From Demequina sp. NBRC 110051 (GTDB lineage Bacteria > Actinomycetota > Actinomycetes > Actinomycetales > Demequinaceae), in contig NZ_BBRH01000014.1 of NCBI RefSeq assembly GCF_002090055.1, positions 95,132-159,131 of the forward strand: a DNA stretch of 64,000 nucleotides, given 5' to 3'. Below the pieces are notes generated by a model. The model was not told where the DNA came from. It saw only the letters and a list, made by a program, of their open reading frames with translations, and did not search any database. A program made the translations under genes and the position numbers. Below, one piece after another: positions 43,748-52,223 of this stretch. Within the stretch, counting starts at the first letter, position 1; the number at the start of each line of letters is the position of its first letter.

Positions 43748-45694
43748 TCAGGCGGTGGGCAATGCGACGGGCAGGAACACACGCATGGTTCCTGGCTCGC
43801 GCTCGGACCACCGGTGATACGGCACCAGCTGAATGTCCTGACCGGCCTCGTGAGAGGCCGATGCTTGAAGGGCACCGTCGTAAGGCACGCGCCCGGTGGG
43901 CACGTGCGGGCGGGAAATGGCGGCACCGCGAACGACGGCGCCGTCGTCAGACGCGCGCGGCGGGGCGGCGGGATCGATGCTGACGTTCTCGAGCGCAATC
44001 TGGGCGGGCAGGTCGGTCTGCTCGAGGCACAGCACGAAGGGACCACGCTCCACCGCAACCGTCCCACGGACGGCATCGATGCGCGGGTCGGGCCAGCTGA
44101 AGCGCGGCTCCACGGGGATCGACAAGACGATGGTGTCCCCGGGCGTGAACACGCGACGGACGTCCCACCAGCCCCCCGCGACGCTCTGTGTGACGCCGTC
44201 GGGAGTGGTGCCCGTCGCTCCCTCTGCCCACTGCGGGACGCGGAGTCGCACGGCGATCTGTGTGTCAGGAGCCTCGGTGACGGTCAGCGTTACCTCGCCC
44301 TCGCGTGGGTAAGCGGTATCGACGCGCAGAGCGAGCGTGGCGCCCGCGATCTCCACGCGGATGTCGCCAGCCCCATAGAGCAGGACCGATGCCACGTCGT
44401 GCTTCACGGCGGCGGCGTACGTTTCGATCGAGGCAAGCGTGCGCGCCATATTGGTGGGGCAGCAGGAGACGTCGAACCACGGTGCGCGCGTGCCGCCCTC
44501 GGCCCTCATGTTGACCTCCTCGCGCACCGCCGCCTCCGGCGCCGTACGCAATTGGAGCGGGTTGGCGTAGAAGAAGGCACGGCCATCGGGAGCCTGCGCC
44601 GTGGCGATGACGTTGAAGAGCGTGCGTTCGATGAGGTCGATGTGGCGGGCCTGACCGGTCGCCAGGTACAGACGCCACGCGAACATGATCGAGGCGACGC
44701 CGGCGCACGTCTCGCAGTACGCGCGATCCGGCGGAAGCTCCCAGTCCTCGCCGAACCCCTCGTCCTGGTGACGCGATCCCATGCCGCCAGTGATGTAGGT
44801 GCGGCGTTCGACGGTACGCACCCACTGCTGCTGCAGGACGTCGAGGAGCTCCGCGTCCTCAGTCTCCACCGCCACGTCGACGGCACCCGCGGAAAGGTAC
44901 AGGGCGCGCACGGCGTGACCACGCAGCGCCTCGGCGTCGCGCACCGGGACGTCGTCTTGGAAGTAGTCGGCGGCGAGCAGGACCCGGACGGGGAGGGTCC
45001 CGCGACCGCGGCGGTCGACGAACAGTCTCGCCTGCTCGAGGTACCGGTCGTCGCCGGTGGCGCGCGCGAACTCCGCGAGCGCGACCTCGATCTCGGGATG
45101 TCCGCACAGGGTTTGACGACCGTCCTGGCCAAACTCTCGGCAGATGTGGTCGGCGGCTCTCGTGGCGACGCGTGTGAGCGTGTCCTCGCCGTAGGTGCGC
45201 AGCCGCGCCACGCCGGCCTGGATCAGGTGACCCATGTTGTAAAGCTCGTGGCCCATGGACATGTCGCTGTAGCGCTGCGGCAACCCGGGGTGGCCGAACG
45301 CCGTGCCCAGGTAGCCGTCCTCGTCTTGGGCCGCGGCGACGCGAGCGACGAGTCCGTCGTAGATCCCCGTCAGCGCATCGTTGGGCTCGCGCGCCATCTC
45401 CCACGCGAGGCCCTCGAGGAGCTTGTACACCTCAGAGTCCGAGAACTGCCAACCTGGGCGGTCGACGGTCTCCTCGCCGCTAGCGACGCGGTCGAAGTTC
45501 TCGAGCCACCCCAGGCGCTCCATCCACGCCACACAGTGGTCGAAGGTGTTCTCGGCATTGGTGCGGATGCGGGTTCCCCAGAAACTGGTCGCGTCCCAGC
45601 GGACCTCACCGACGGACGCGCCGCGGCGCGGTCCGCGAGTGGGCACGACGGGACTGGCGCCAGTCGCGGTGGCGGTGTTGTCGGCAGTCGTCAT
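43748..45694 (-). CDS. GH127 beta-L-arabinofuranosidase
   Basis: 648 residues, full length for GH127 (former DUF1680). The zinc-thiolate active site of the family is visible: Glu and Cys in YCETCAGV near residue 328, and the paired Cys of SCCPTNMAR near 411, one of which is the nucleophile in Bifidobacterium HypBA1. YLGTAFGHPGLPQRYSD and HELYNMGHLIQAGVA are also typical. No signal peptide, so it works on imported oligosaccharides. It starts three bases behind the permease with a GAAGG site. Confidence 0.92.
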   Translation of the reverse strand: MTTADNTATATGASPVVPTRGPRRGASVGEVRWDATSFWGTRIRTNAENTFDHCVAWMERLGWLENFDRVASGEETVDRPGWQFSDSEVYKLLEGLAWEMAREPNDALTGIYDGLVARVAAAQDEDGYLGTAFGHPGLPQRYSDMSMGHELYNMGHLIQAGVARLRTYGEDTLTRVATRAADHICREFGQDGRQTLCGHPEIEVALAEFARATGDDRYLEQARLFVDRRGRGTLPVRVLLAADYFQDDVPVRDAEALRGHAVRALYLSAGAVDVAVETEDAELLDVLQQQWVRTVERRTYITGGMGSRHQDEGFGEDWELPPDRAYCETCAGVASIMFAWRLYLATGQARHIDLIERTLFNVIATAQAPDGRAFFYANPLQLRTAPEAAVREEVNMRAEGGTRAPWFDVSCCPTNMARTLASIETYAAAVKHDVASVLLYGAGDIRVEIAGATLALRVDTAYPREGEVTLTVTEAPDTQIAVRLRVPQWAEGATGTTPDGVTQSVAGGWWDVRRVFTPGDTIVLSIPVEPRFSWPDPRIDAVRGTVAVERGPFVLCLEQTDLPAQIALENVSIDPAAPPRASDDGAVVRGAAISRPHVPTGRVPYDGALQASASHEAGQDIQLVPYHRWSEREPGTMRVFLPVALPTA

Positions 45695-45697
45695 GGA

Positions 45698-46525
45698 TCA
45701 GTCCTTCACCGCGCCGGCGGTGACTCCCGCGGCGACGTACTTCTGCGCAAAGACCAGCAGGAATGCTGCGGGGATCGAGGCGACGACGGCGGTGGCCATG
45801 ATCGCGTTCCACTGCGTGGTGTTGTTGCCGATGTAGTTGTAGATGGACAGCGTGATGGGGATCATGTCGCCGTTGCGTGCCAGGGTCGACGCGAAGATGA
45901 AGTCGGACCAGGCCCACAGGAACGCGAACAGCGCGACGGTAAGCGCGGAGTTCCGGCTGAGCGGCATCACAATCGACCGGAACGTGCGCCAAGCGCCCGC
46001 GCCATCGATGCGCGCCGCCTGCATGAGCTCCTTGGGCAGGCCACTCATGAAGGCCGAGAACAGCAAGACACCGAAGGGGACCGCGATAGTCGAGTCCGCG
46101 AGGATCAGACCCCAGATGCTATTGAGCAGATCCAGGCGCACGTAGATGGCGTAGAAGCCCATGGACATCACGACCGCGGGGATCATCTGCGCCACGAGCA
46201 GGATGAAGTTCAACGGGCGACCACCGCGCATACGCAGGATGGCCAGGCCGTAGGCGGCGGGCGCGGCGATCACGATGGTGAGAACAACCGTTCCGAGACC
46301 GAGGAGCAGCGAGGTACCCAGGGCCGGGAGTTGCTGCTGGAAGACCGCCTCGTAGCCCTCGAACGTGGGGTTGAGGGGAAGCAGCGACGGCGGGGACTGG
46401 CGGAGGTCCTGCGTCTGCGTGAGCGAGACGTTGAACATCCAGTAGACGGGGAACAGCATGAGGACGGTGAAGACCAGCCCGAGGACGGTCTGCCACCACG
46501 TCCGACGCTTGTGCTTGGTGTGCAT
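45698..46525 (-). CDS. Carbohydrate ABC transporter permease, MalG type
   Basis: 275 residues and six predicted helices. The permease EAA-like loop is ELMQAARIDGAGAWRTFRSIVMPLS. The start TAATG overlaps the upstream permease stop by one base. It pairs with the second permease and the lipoprotein encoded upstream; the cluster has no ATPase gene. Confidence 0.92.
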   Translation of the reverse strand: MHTKHKRRTWWQTVLGLVFTVLMLFPVYWMFNVSLTQTQDLRQSPPSLLPLNPTFEGYEAVFQQQLPALGTSLLLGLGTVVLTIVIAAPAAYGLAILRMRGGRPLNFILLVAQMIPAVVMSMGFYAIYVRLDLLNSIWGLILADSTIAVPFGVLLFSAFMSGLPKELMQAARIDGAGAWRTFRSIVMPLSRNSALTVALFAFLWAWSDFIFASTLARNGDMIPITLSIYNYIGNNTTQWNAIMATAVVASIPAAFLLVFAQKYVAAGVTAGAVKD

Positions 46526-47484
46526 TAGTGGTCCTCCATCCTCTTCTGCATGCGCAGGTAGAAGAACCCAAAGATGAGGGCGATGATGATCAGCAGGTTT
46601 CCGATCGCGGCCGCGGGCGAGAAGTCCGGCTGACCGGTGCCGAAGGCCTCGCGGTAGGACCAGATCGCCAGGGTCGTCGTCGCGTTGGCGGGGCCGCCAG
46701 TCGTCATGACCCAGATGATGTCGACGACCTTCAGCGTGTACACCAGGCCCAGCAGCAAGGTGATCGCGGAGACGGGACGCAGCAGCGGAAATGTGATGCG
46801 GGTGAAGGTCTTCCAGGGGCCCGCGCCATCGAGCGACGAGGCCTCGTACACGTCCTCGGGGATGTTCTGCAGGCCCGAGTAGAGGATGACCAGGTTGAAC
46901 GGAATGCCCAGCCAGATGTTGGCGATCACGACGGCGGTCATCGCGGTGTCAGGGTCGGTGAGCCAGTTGATCTGGTCCACGCCGAACACCGCGAGGAATG
47001 AGTTGATGATGCCGTAGTCGCCGTTGAGCATCCACGCCCAGACGGAGCCAGAGACGATCAGTGGCAGGAGCCACGGCACGAGGAAGAGTGCTCGCAGGAC
47101 TCCCGACAGGCGGAATTTGTTGCGGAAGAACACGGCCAGGCCCAGGCCGATCGTGTACTGAAAGACCAAGGAGAGGAACACGAACACGAAGGTGTTCCAC
47201 AACGCTGTCGGGAACAGATCCGACGTCACCACGTCCACGTAATTCTCGAGTCCCACGAACTCGGCGTTGCCCTGGACGAAGGCGCGGATGTTGTAGTCGT
47301 GCACCGACAGGTCGATGCTGCGGTACAGCGGGTAAGCGTAGAAAGCGATGAGGTAGGCGATCAGCGGTGCGACAAATCCCACCGCGATGAAAGGCGAACC
47401 CTTCGCGGAGCCGCGCCATGCGGCGCGGCGACGCGGTTGCCGCTCGGCGCCGTTAGCGACGCTCGTGTCCTGCGTTGTTGTCAT
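46525..47484 (-). CDS. Carbohydrate ABC transporter permease, MalF type
   Basis: 319 residues with six main helices after a basic cytosolic N-terminus. The EAA loop is DVYEASSLDGAGPWKTFTRITFPLL. ATG 47484 with GGAAGG upstream is preferred to a TTG four codons earlier. It follows the sugar-binding lipoprotein gene after an 81-base gap with a stem-loop. Confidence 0.92.
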   Translation of the reverse strand: MTTTQDTSVANGAERQPRRRAAWRGSAKGSPFIAVGFVAPLIAYLIAFYAYPLYRSIDLSVHDYNIRAFVQGNAEFVGLENYVDVVTSDLFPTALWNTFVFVFLSLVFQYTIGLGLAVFFRNKFRLSGVLRALFLVPWLLPLIVSGSVWAWMLNGDYGIINSFLAVFGVDQINWLTDPDTAMTAVVIANIWLGIPFNLVILYSGLQNIPEDVYEASSLDGAGPWKTFTRITFPLLRPVSAITLLLGLVYTLKVVDIIWVMTTGGPANATTTLAIWSYREAFGTGQPDFSPAAAIGNLLIIIALIFGFFYLRMQKRMEDH

Positions 47485-47505
47485 GGTCCTTCCCAACTGA
47501 GAGAC

Positions 47506-47538
47506 GGTGCGGGGTGGGGTGTGCCCCCACCCCGCACC
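47506..47538 (-). terminator. Intercistronic stem-loop between lipoprotein and permease genes
   Basis: Perfect 14-bp arms GGTGCGGGGTGGGG and CCCCACCCCGCACC around a 5-base loop. Such stems usually hold back part of transcription or protect the upstream mRNA, so the binding protein is made in excess over the channel. Confidence 0.7.
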
Positions 47539-47565
47539 GGTGTGTGGCGTGAGTCCTCAGCGGAC

Positions 47566-48846
47566 CTAGCCGAGCTCGGACTGTGCGGCCTCCTGCGCGG
47601 CGTCCAGTGCCTCCTGCGAGCTCTGGGCACCGGACATCGCGGCGTTCACCGCGGTCCACAGCTGCTCCGAGATGATCGGGTAGTCGGTACCCAGGTTGTC
47701 CGAGGTGCGGCCCTTCGCGGCGCGCACGGCGTCGACCCACACCTCGAGCTCGGGGTGCGCCTCGATGAACTGGTCCTGGCCCTCGGCCGTCGGCGGGATG
47801 TAGTACGCGAACGTGTCGGCCGTCTCGACGAAGCCCTCAGGGGTCGTCATGCACTCGATGATCTGGGTGGTCACCGCGTAGCGAGCGGTGTCATCCTGCA
47901 CGGGTGCCATCACGAACTCGCCGCCGGTCGGAGCCGGGGCGGCGCCGCCGTTCTTCGCGGGCAGGGTGATGTAGCCGGTCTCGAACTCAGCCTCGGCGGC
48001 CGAGTTCACCTGCCAGGTGCCGTTCTCGACGAAGCCGAAGTCACCGGTGAGGAACTCCTCCCAGGTGGTGTTCTGCGAGTTCGAAATCACGGTCTGAGGG
48101 GCAAGGCCGGAGTCGACCCAGTTGACCCACAGGTCGAGAGCTTCGACGGCCTGGGGCGAGTTGAGCTCGGTCAGGTCGGCGCCTGCGCCCCAGAACCAGG
48201 GCAGGAACTGGAACGAGCCCTCTTCGGTGTTGATGCCGGCGAAGGTGATCGCGTTGTGTCCGGCAGCGTCGATCGCCTCGAGCGCCGCGTTGAGCGAGTC
48301 CCAGTCGGTGACGGAGGCCGGGTCCACGCCCGCCTCCTCGAGGATCTCGGCGTTGTAGTACAGCGCGAGGGTGTTGGCGCCGATAGGGATGCCGTAGGCG
48401 GTGCCGTCCACCACTCCGGCGGCGAGGAGGTTCTCGTCGATCGAGCTGGTGTCGAAGCCCAGCTCGTCCATCGACACGATCGCGCCGGTGTCGGCGAGGG
48501 TCGAGACGGCGGGGTTGTCGAGCAGCACGACGTCGGGTGACGTGCCTTCCTGGGCGGACAGCAGTAGCTGGTTGGTGAGGGCCGTCGTGTCGTAAGCGGT
48601 GCGCTCGAGCGTCACCCCGGCTTCCTCACCACAGGCCTGGACGCGCCCCTCCCAGTCGGAGCCGGCCTCGTGCTGGGGGTACGGGTCCCACCAGGTGTAG
48701 GTGCCGCCAGGGGCCTCGGACGAGGTCTCACCCGAGCTGCTGCCGGTGGCCTCCGGGTCCTCGTCAGACGAGCAGCCCGCGAGCGCGCCGACCGCAACTG
48801 CGGCGACGGCGAAGGCCGTGGTCGTGCGTAGGTGCTTGATGTGCAT
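47566..48846 (-). CDS. Sugar-binding lipoprotein of the ABC transporter
   Basis: 426 residues. A lipobox VGALAGC (Cys at 25) and a Ser/Glu-rich spacer precede an SBP_bac_1 type domain (TYTWWDPYPQ; PDVVLLDNPAVSTLADTG; GIPIGANTLALYYNAEIL; GDFGFVENGTWQVN). ATG 48846 has AAGGAGGAACACC before it. The ligand is likely an arabino-oligosaccharide from context, not from sequence. Confidence 0.92.
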   Translation of the reverse strand: MHIKHLRTTTAFAVAAVAVGALAGCSSDEDPEATGSSSGETSSEAPGGTYTWWDPYPQHEAGSDWEGRVQACGEEAGVTLERTAYDTTALTNQLLLSAQEGTSPDVVLLDNPAVSTLADTGAIVSMDELGFDTSSIDENLLAAGVVDGTAYGIPIGANTLALYYNAEILEEAGVDPASVTDWDSLNAALEAIDAAGHNAITFAGINTEEGSFQFLPWFWGAGADLTELNSPQAVEALDLWVNWVDSGLAPQTVISNSQNTTWEEFLTGDFGFVENGTWQVNSAAEAEFETGYITLPAKNGGAAPAPTGGEFVMAPVQDDTARYAVTTQIIECMTTPEGFVETADTFAYYIPPTAEGQDQFIEAHPELEVWVDAVRAAKGRTSDNLGTDYPIISEQLWTAVNAAMSGAQSSQEALDAAQEAAQSELG

Positions 48847-48889
48847 GGTGTTCCTCCTTGAACACGCGCCGCGGGTGCGGCACGAATGG

Positions 48890-49921
48890 TTAGCCCCGAG
48901 GGGCCTTGGTGGGTGCGGCGATGGAGCCGCGGTCGTGAATGACGGGCGGGATCAGTTCGACAGTGTGAGGAGCGGGGGCCTCGTCCCCACCCTCGATGCG
49001 GGCCACGAGCTGGCGCACGGCTCGGCGTCCCAATTCGTCCGCGGCACTGTCGATCGCCGAGAACGGAAGTGAGAAGGTCTTGGCGAAGTCGTCGGAGTAA
49101 CGCCCCACCACGGAAAGATCGACGGGGACGCTGATGCCCCGTGCCAACAGGACCGATGGGAGCGCTGCCGCGGCGGCCTCGTTGTTCAGCAGCAGTCCTG
49201 TGGCGCTCGGGTGTGCGTCGAGCAGACGCTTCAGATCGTCGCCGATGCCGGGCTGCTGGGATGCCCCAAAGGACGAGTGCAGCGTGACACCGAGTTCCGC
49301 GGCGCGTTCTCGAGCCGCATTCGCCAGGCGCCACACATAGGCACCGCCTCGCTCCACGACGTCCTCGGGTTGCGATACCAGGATCAGCTCCCGGTGACCC
49401 AGCTCGTGGAGCGTGTCGACCATCAGTCGTCCCGATGCCACGAAGTCGAGGTCGAAGACGTCGAAGCCGTCGGGATCGCCAGGGAGTCCCACCATCGCGC
49501 CGGGCTGCGGCGCCTTGCCGAGGACTGCGAGGCGCTCGTCTTCCTCCGAGACGTTGAGCAGCACGAAACCGTCGACCTGGCGCGACGACGACAGGCGCTG
49601 CAACGCGTGGACGCCGTCTTCTTCCGACACCAGCAGCGTGTCGTAGCCCAGCTCACGGGCTCCATTCGTCACGCCGAGGATGTATTGCAGCATGGCGGGG
49701 GCGAACTCGTCGTCGAGGAACCGGGCCAAGAGCGCAATCACCTTGGTTTGCGACGTCGACAAGGCACGGGCGCCCGCGTTGGGCACGTACCCCAGCTCCT
49801 GGACAGCATCGATGACGCGCTGCTTGACCGCGGGAGAAATGGAGCGCTTGCCGGTCAGTGCGTATGACGCAGTGCTGCGTGACACCCCTGCCGCCTTCGC
49901 GACATCTCCAATCGTGACCAC
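48890..49921 (-). CDS. LacI-family transcriptional regulator of the arabinoglycan cluster
   Basis: 343 residues. The N-terminal helix-turn-helix VTIGDVAKAAGVSRSTASYALTG and hinge GYVPNAGARALSTS precede a periplasmic-binding-like effector domain (VIALLARFLDDEFAPAMLQYI; FVLLNVSEED; SVVGRYSDD). The GTG at 49921, with AGGAGG eight bases upstream, is the start; longer candidates would read through the operator. It is 43 bases ahead of the lipoprotein gene, so it is probably the first gene of the operon it controls. Confidence 0.9.
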   Translation of the reverse strand: MVTIGDVAKAAGVSRSTASYALTGKRSISPAVKQRVIDAVQELGYVPNAGARALSTSQTKVIALLARFLDDEFAPAMLQYILGVTNGARELGYDTLLVSEEDGVHALQRLSSSRQVDGFVLLNVSEEDERLAVLGKAPQPGAMVGLPGDPDGFDVFDLDFVASGRLMVDTLHELGHRELILVSQPEDVVERGGAYVWRLANAARERAAELGVTLHSSFGASQQPGIGDDLKRLLDAHPSATGLLLNNEAAAAALPSVLLARGISVPVDLSVVGRYSDDFAKTFSLPFSAIDSAADELGRRAVRQLVARIEGGDEAPAPHTVELIPPVIHDRGSIAAPTKAPRG

Positions 49922-49947
49922 TTCGTCACCCTCCTCTGCGACATCAC

Positions 49948-49980
49948 TGTCGAACCGGTTCGAGTCGTACCGGTTCGACA
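49948..49980. promoter_or_regulatory. LacI operator, paired palindromic sites
   Basis: TGTCGAACCGGT (49948-49959) and ACCGGTTCGACA (49969-49980) are perfect complements with a 9-base spacer. Each also belongs to a smaller CGAACCGGTTCG-type palindrome centred on CCGG, the usual LacI-family centre. It lies just upstream of the lacI ribosome binding site. Confidence 0.7.
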
Positions 49981-50045
49981 CTAAGGGCATGTGAACGCTC
50001 AACTCAAACGGCGAGGGGCGACCGTAACCATTTCGTGATCTTTCG

Positions 50046-50066
50046 TGTCGAACGCGCTGTCGAACG
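50046..50066. promoter_or_regulatory. Direct repeat of operator half-sites TGTCGAACG
   Basis: Two copies, at 50046-50054 and 50059-50067, 13 bases apart. They match the outer half of the LacI operator and may help form a repression loop. Confidence 0.45.
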
Positions 50067-50281
50067 GAGATCTTTCGGGCCTACTGGCCAGCCCCTCGAG
50101 TGCTCAGGAAGGCAGCGTCACCCCGTGCGCGCGCCCATCACGAGCGAACACGGGAATCACGTCTAGCGGCGCCGCGGCAGGCGCCATCGTGCCGCCCTCG
50201 TGCACCTCGCCCGTGGCAATTTCGGTCCACCGGGCGCCCGCAGGTAGGTCCACGGCGCGGGCCCCATGCGAGGCTGGGACG

Positions 50282-51037
50282 ATGGACACGTTCGTCAAGC
50301 GCCGGGAGGATGCCCCGGCGGGGTTTTTCGAGGCCGAGGCGGCGGGACTCAGGTGGCTCGCGGCCGCGGGCGGCGCGCGGGTGGTCGAGGTGGTCGACGC
50401 CTCCCCCGACGAGATCAGGCTGGCCCGTGTGAACAGGACAATGCTGACGGCCGATGCCGCACGCACCCTGGGCCGCAACCTCGCCACGACGCATGCTGCT
50501 GGGGCCGCGGCGTTTGGCGCGGGGCCCGTTGCGTACGACGGCCCGCTGTACATCGGCAGCCGCGAGATGCCGCGGATCGAGTCGGCGTCGTGGGGCGAGA
50601 TGTACGCGCGCGGCCGCGTGGAACCCTTCCTCGCGCCCGCCGTCGCCGCCGGGCACCTGATGCGCGACGAGGCCGACCTCGTGCGCCGTGCCTGTGATCT
50701 GATCGCCGCAGCCCGGTTCGACGACGCCGCTCCCCCGGCACGCATTCATGGCGACCTGTGGGCGGGAAACGTTCTCGCCGATGCCGACGGAGCGATCCTG
50801 ATCGACCCTGCCGCGCACGGGGGTCATGCGGAGACCGACCTCGCGATGCTTCAACTTTTTGGGCTGCCACACCTCGACGCGGTCATCCGCGGCTACCAGG
50901 ACGCGGCGCCACTACGCGACGGCTGGCAAGATCGGGTGCCGATGCATCAGCTCCACCCGCTCGCCGTCCACGCGGCCGGGCACGGGCGCGCGTACGGCAT
51001 CGAACTCGCAGCGGCGGCTCAGGCGACGCTGGGCTGA
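50282..51037 (+). CDS. Fructosamine kinase/aminoglycoside phosphotransferase-like protein
   Basis: 251 residues. The kinase catalytic motif HGDLWAGNVL near residue 155 and IDPAAHGGHAETDLAML (metal-binding Asp) follow the fructosamine-3-kinase variant of the phosphotransferase fold, as does LYIGSREMPRIESASW. It may phosphorylate sugar-amine adducts and repair glycated amines. The promoter-like GAGGCT six bases before the ATG suggests a leaderless transcript. It converges on the marR gene with six bases between. Confidence 0.8.
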   Translation: MDTFVKRREDAPAGFFEAEAAGLRWLAAAGGARVVEVVDASPDEIRLARVNRTMLTADAARTLGRNLATTHAAGAAAFGAGPVAYDGPLYIGSREMPRIESASWGEMYARGRVEPFLAPAVAAGHLMRDEADLVRRACDLIAAARFDDAAPPARIHGDLWAGNVLADADGAILIDPAAHGGHAETDLAMLQLFGLPHLDAVIRGYQDAAPLRDGWQDRVPMHQLHPLAVHAAGHGRAYGIELAAAAQATLG

Positions 51038-51043
51038 GCCGGG

Positions 51044-51511
51044 TCAGCGCGGCCCCGACCGGCCGGCCGTTGCCTCCTGTACTGCGGCGACCATCGCGTA
51101 GAGCCCCTCAACCATGGACTCGGCACGCTCGGGCTCGCGCTGTGCGAACGCCGCGATCTCCGAATGCAACAGCGCCGCGTCACCCGCATCGACCACGGCA
51201 CGGCCCGCCTCGGTGAGTGTCACGACCCGCTCGCGGCGAGACGACGGCGACGGCGCCGTGACGGCGAGCCCGGCGGAGCGGGCCCCGTCGAGGAGGCGGC
51301 TGACCGTGCCCTTGGTGAGACCCAGGCGGTCCGCGATCGCCTGCTGACTGACGGCCGCGTCGCGCGCATGGAGGACGCTGAGCACCATGTAGAGCCCAAG
51401 CGACACCCCCGTCTCCCGCGACACGATCGCCTCCGCGTGGCGCTCCATCATCGTCGCGGCCTTGCGTAGCGCGAACCACAGCGCCTCGGGTCCCGTCAGT
51501 TCATGTGCCAT
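51044..51511 (-). CDS. MarR-family regulator, divergent from flavodoxin-fold reductase
   Basis: 155 residues. Winged helix with LGLYMVLSVLHARDAAVSQQAIADRLGLTKGTVSRLLDG and a SSRRERVVTLTEAG wing. It faces the reductase gene across an 85-base gap that holds a nearly perfect long dyad, so it probably represses both genes and responds to an electrophile or oxidant, as such pairs do. Confidence 0.85.
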   Translation of the reverse strand: MAHELTGPEALWFALRKAATMMERHAEAIVSRETGVSLGLYMVLSVLHARDAAVSQQAIADRLGLTKGTVSRLLDGARSAGLAVTAPSPSSRRERVVTLTEAGRAVVDAGDAALLHSEIAAFAQREPERAESMVEGLYAMVAAVQEATAGRSGPR

Positions 51512-51533
51512 GACACTGGTCTACCAGACAACC

Positions 51534-51576
51534 GTTTGACACTCAACCATTCTGATGAGATAGTTGAGTATCAAAC
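51534..51576. promoter_or_regulatory. MarR operator candidate (14-bp dyad)
   Basis: GTTTGACACTCAAC (51534-51547) and GTTGAGTATCAAAC (51563-51576) match at 13 of 14 positions with a 15-base spacer. It lies in the shared divergent promoter and is distinctly AT-richer than its surroundings. Confidence 0.65.
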
Positions 51577-51596
51577 CTTTAGCCCAGGAGGCCGTC

Positions 51597-52217
51597 ATGA
51601 ATACCCTCATCGTCTTCGATCACCCGCACATCCGCACCGCTTCCGAGAATGTTCCGCACCAGCGCAGCTTCACCGCGGCGATGGCGGCCGCAGCCGAGCG
51701 CGAGCTTGGCCAGTCCGGCCACAGGGTCGACCCCATCGACCTTCACGCGGACGGCTTCAACCCCGTCATGAGCGCAGAGGATCTCACCGCGTGGCGCACG
51801 CAGCGAGTCGTCGACCCCCAGGTGGCCGACTATCAGCGCCGTGTCCTCGCGGCCGACTCCATCGTGTTCGCGTTCCCCATCTCGTGGGAGTCGATGCCAG
51901 CCCTGACCAAGGGCTTCCTCGACCGGGTGCTCACCAAGGGCATCGTGTACAGCGAGGTCAAGAAGGGTCGCCCGTTCGTCAACCACTTCGAGCAGCTTCA
52001 AGGCGTGACCGCGCTGACCGTCATGAGCACGCCGCAATGGATCTACCGCACCGTCTTCGGCAGCCCGCTCACCAAGATGATGTTCCGCGGCGCGTTCCGC
52101 AAGATGGGCGTCAAGAACCTGAAATGGATCAACGAGTCCGACCCCGCGGGCCGCACCCTCGAGCAGCGCGAGCGCGCCCTGGCGGGCATCGAGCGCCGCT
52201 TCGCACGGGCGGCGTAG
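51597..52217 (+). CDS. NAD(P)H oxidoreductase, flavodoxin fold (KefF/MdaB-like)
   Basis: 206 residues. The FMN-phosphate loop region (TLIVFDHPHIRTASENVPHQRS), IVFAFPISWESMPALTKGFLDRVLTKG split here, and the GVTALTVMSTPQWIY segment are typical of quinone/NAD(P)H reductases of this fold. ATG 51597 has AGGAGG seven bases upstream. It likely reduces quinones or electrophiles sensed by the adjacent MarR. Confidence 0.88.
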   Translation: MNTLIVFDHPHIRTASENVPHQRSFTAAMAAAAERELGQSGHRVDPIDLHADGFNPVMSAEDLTAWRTQRVVDPQVADYQRRVLAADSIVFAFPISWESMPALTKGFLDRVLTKGIVYSEVKKGRPFVNHFEQLQGVTALTVMSTPQWIYRTVFGSPLTKMMFRGAFRKMGVKNLKWINESDPAGRTLEQRERALAGIERRFARAA

Positions 52218-52223
52218 GCCGCG

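Larger units (their letters stand above)
49922..50281. other. 360-base region between lacI and the kinase-like gene
   Basis: No gene seen. It contains the paired LacI operators, extra TGTCGAAC half-sites and no repeat of other kinds. Confidence 0.7.

Noticed and set aside
38521..44076. 1851-codon reading of the large GH-A gene
   Set aside because: The extension runs through the GH127 3' end and its terminator; the signal peptide begins at 43635.
43745..46528. Plus-strand 927-codon open frame
   Set aside because: Antisense of GH127 and permease genes; low-complexity His/Arg/Val composition, no domain.
49922..50002. Longer LacI start
   Set aside because: It would translate the palindromic operator; the GTG at 49921 has the ribosome binding site and matches the family start.
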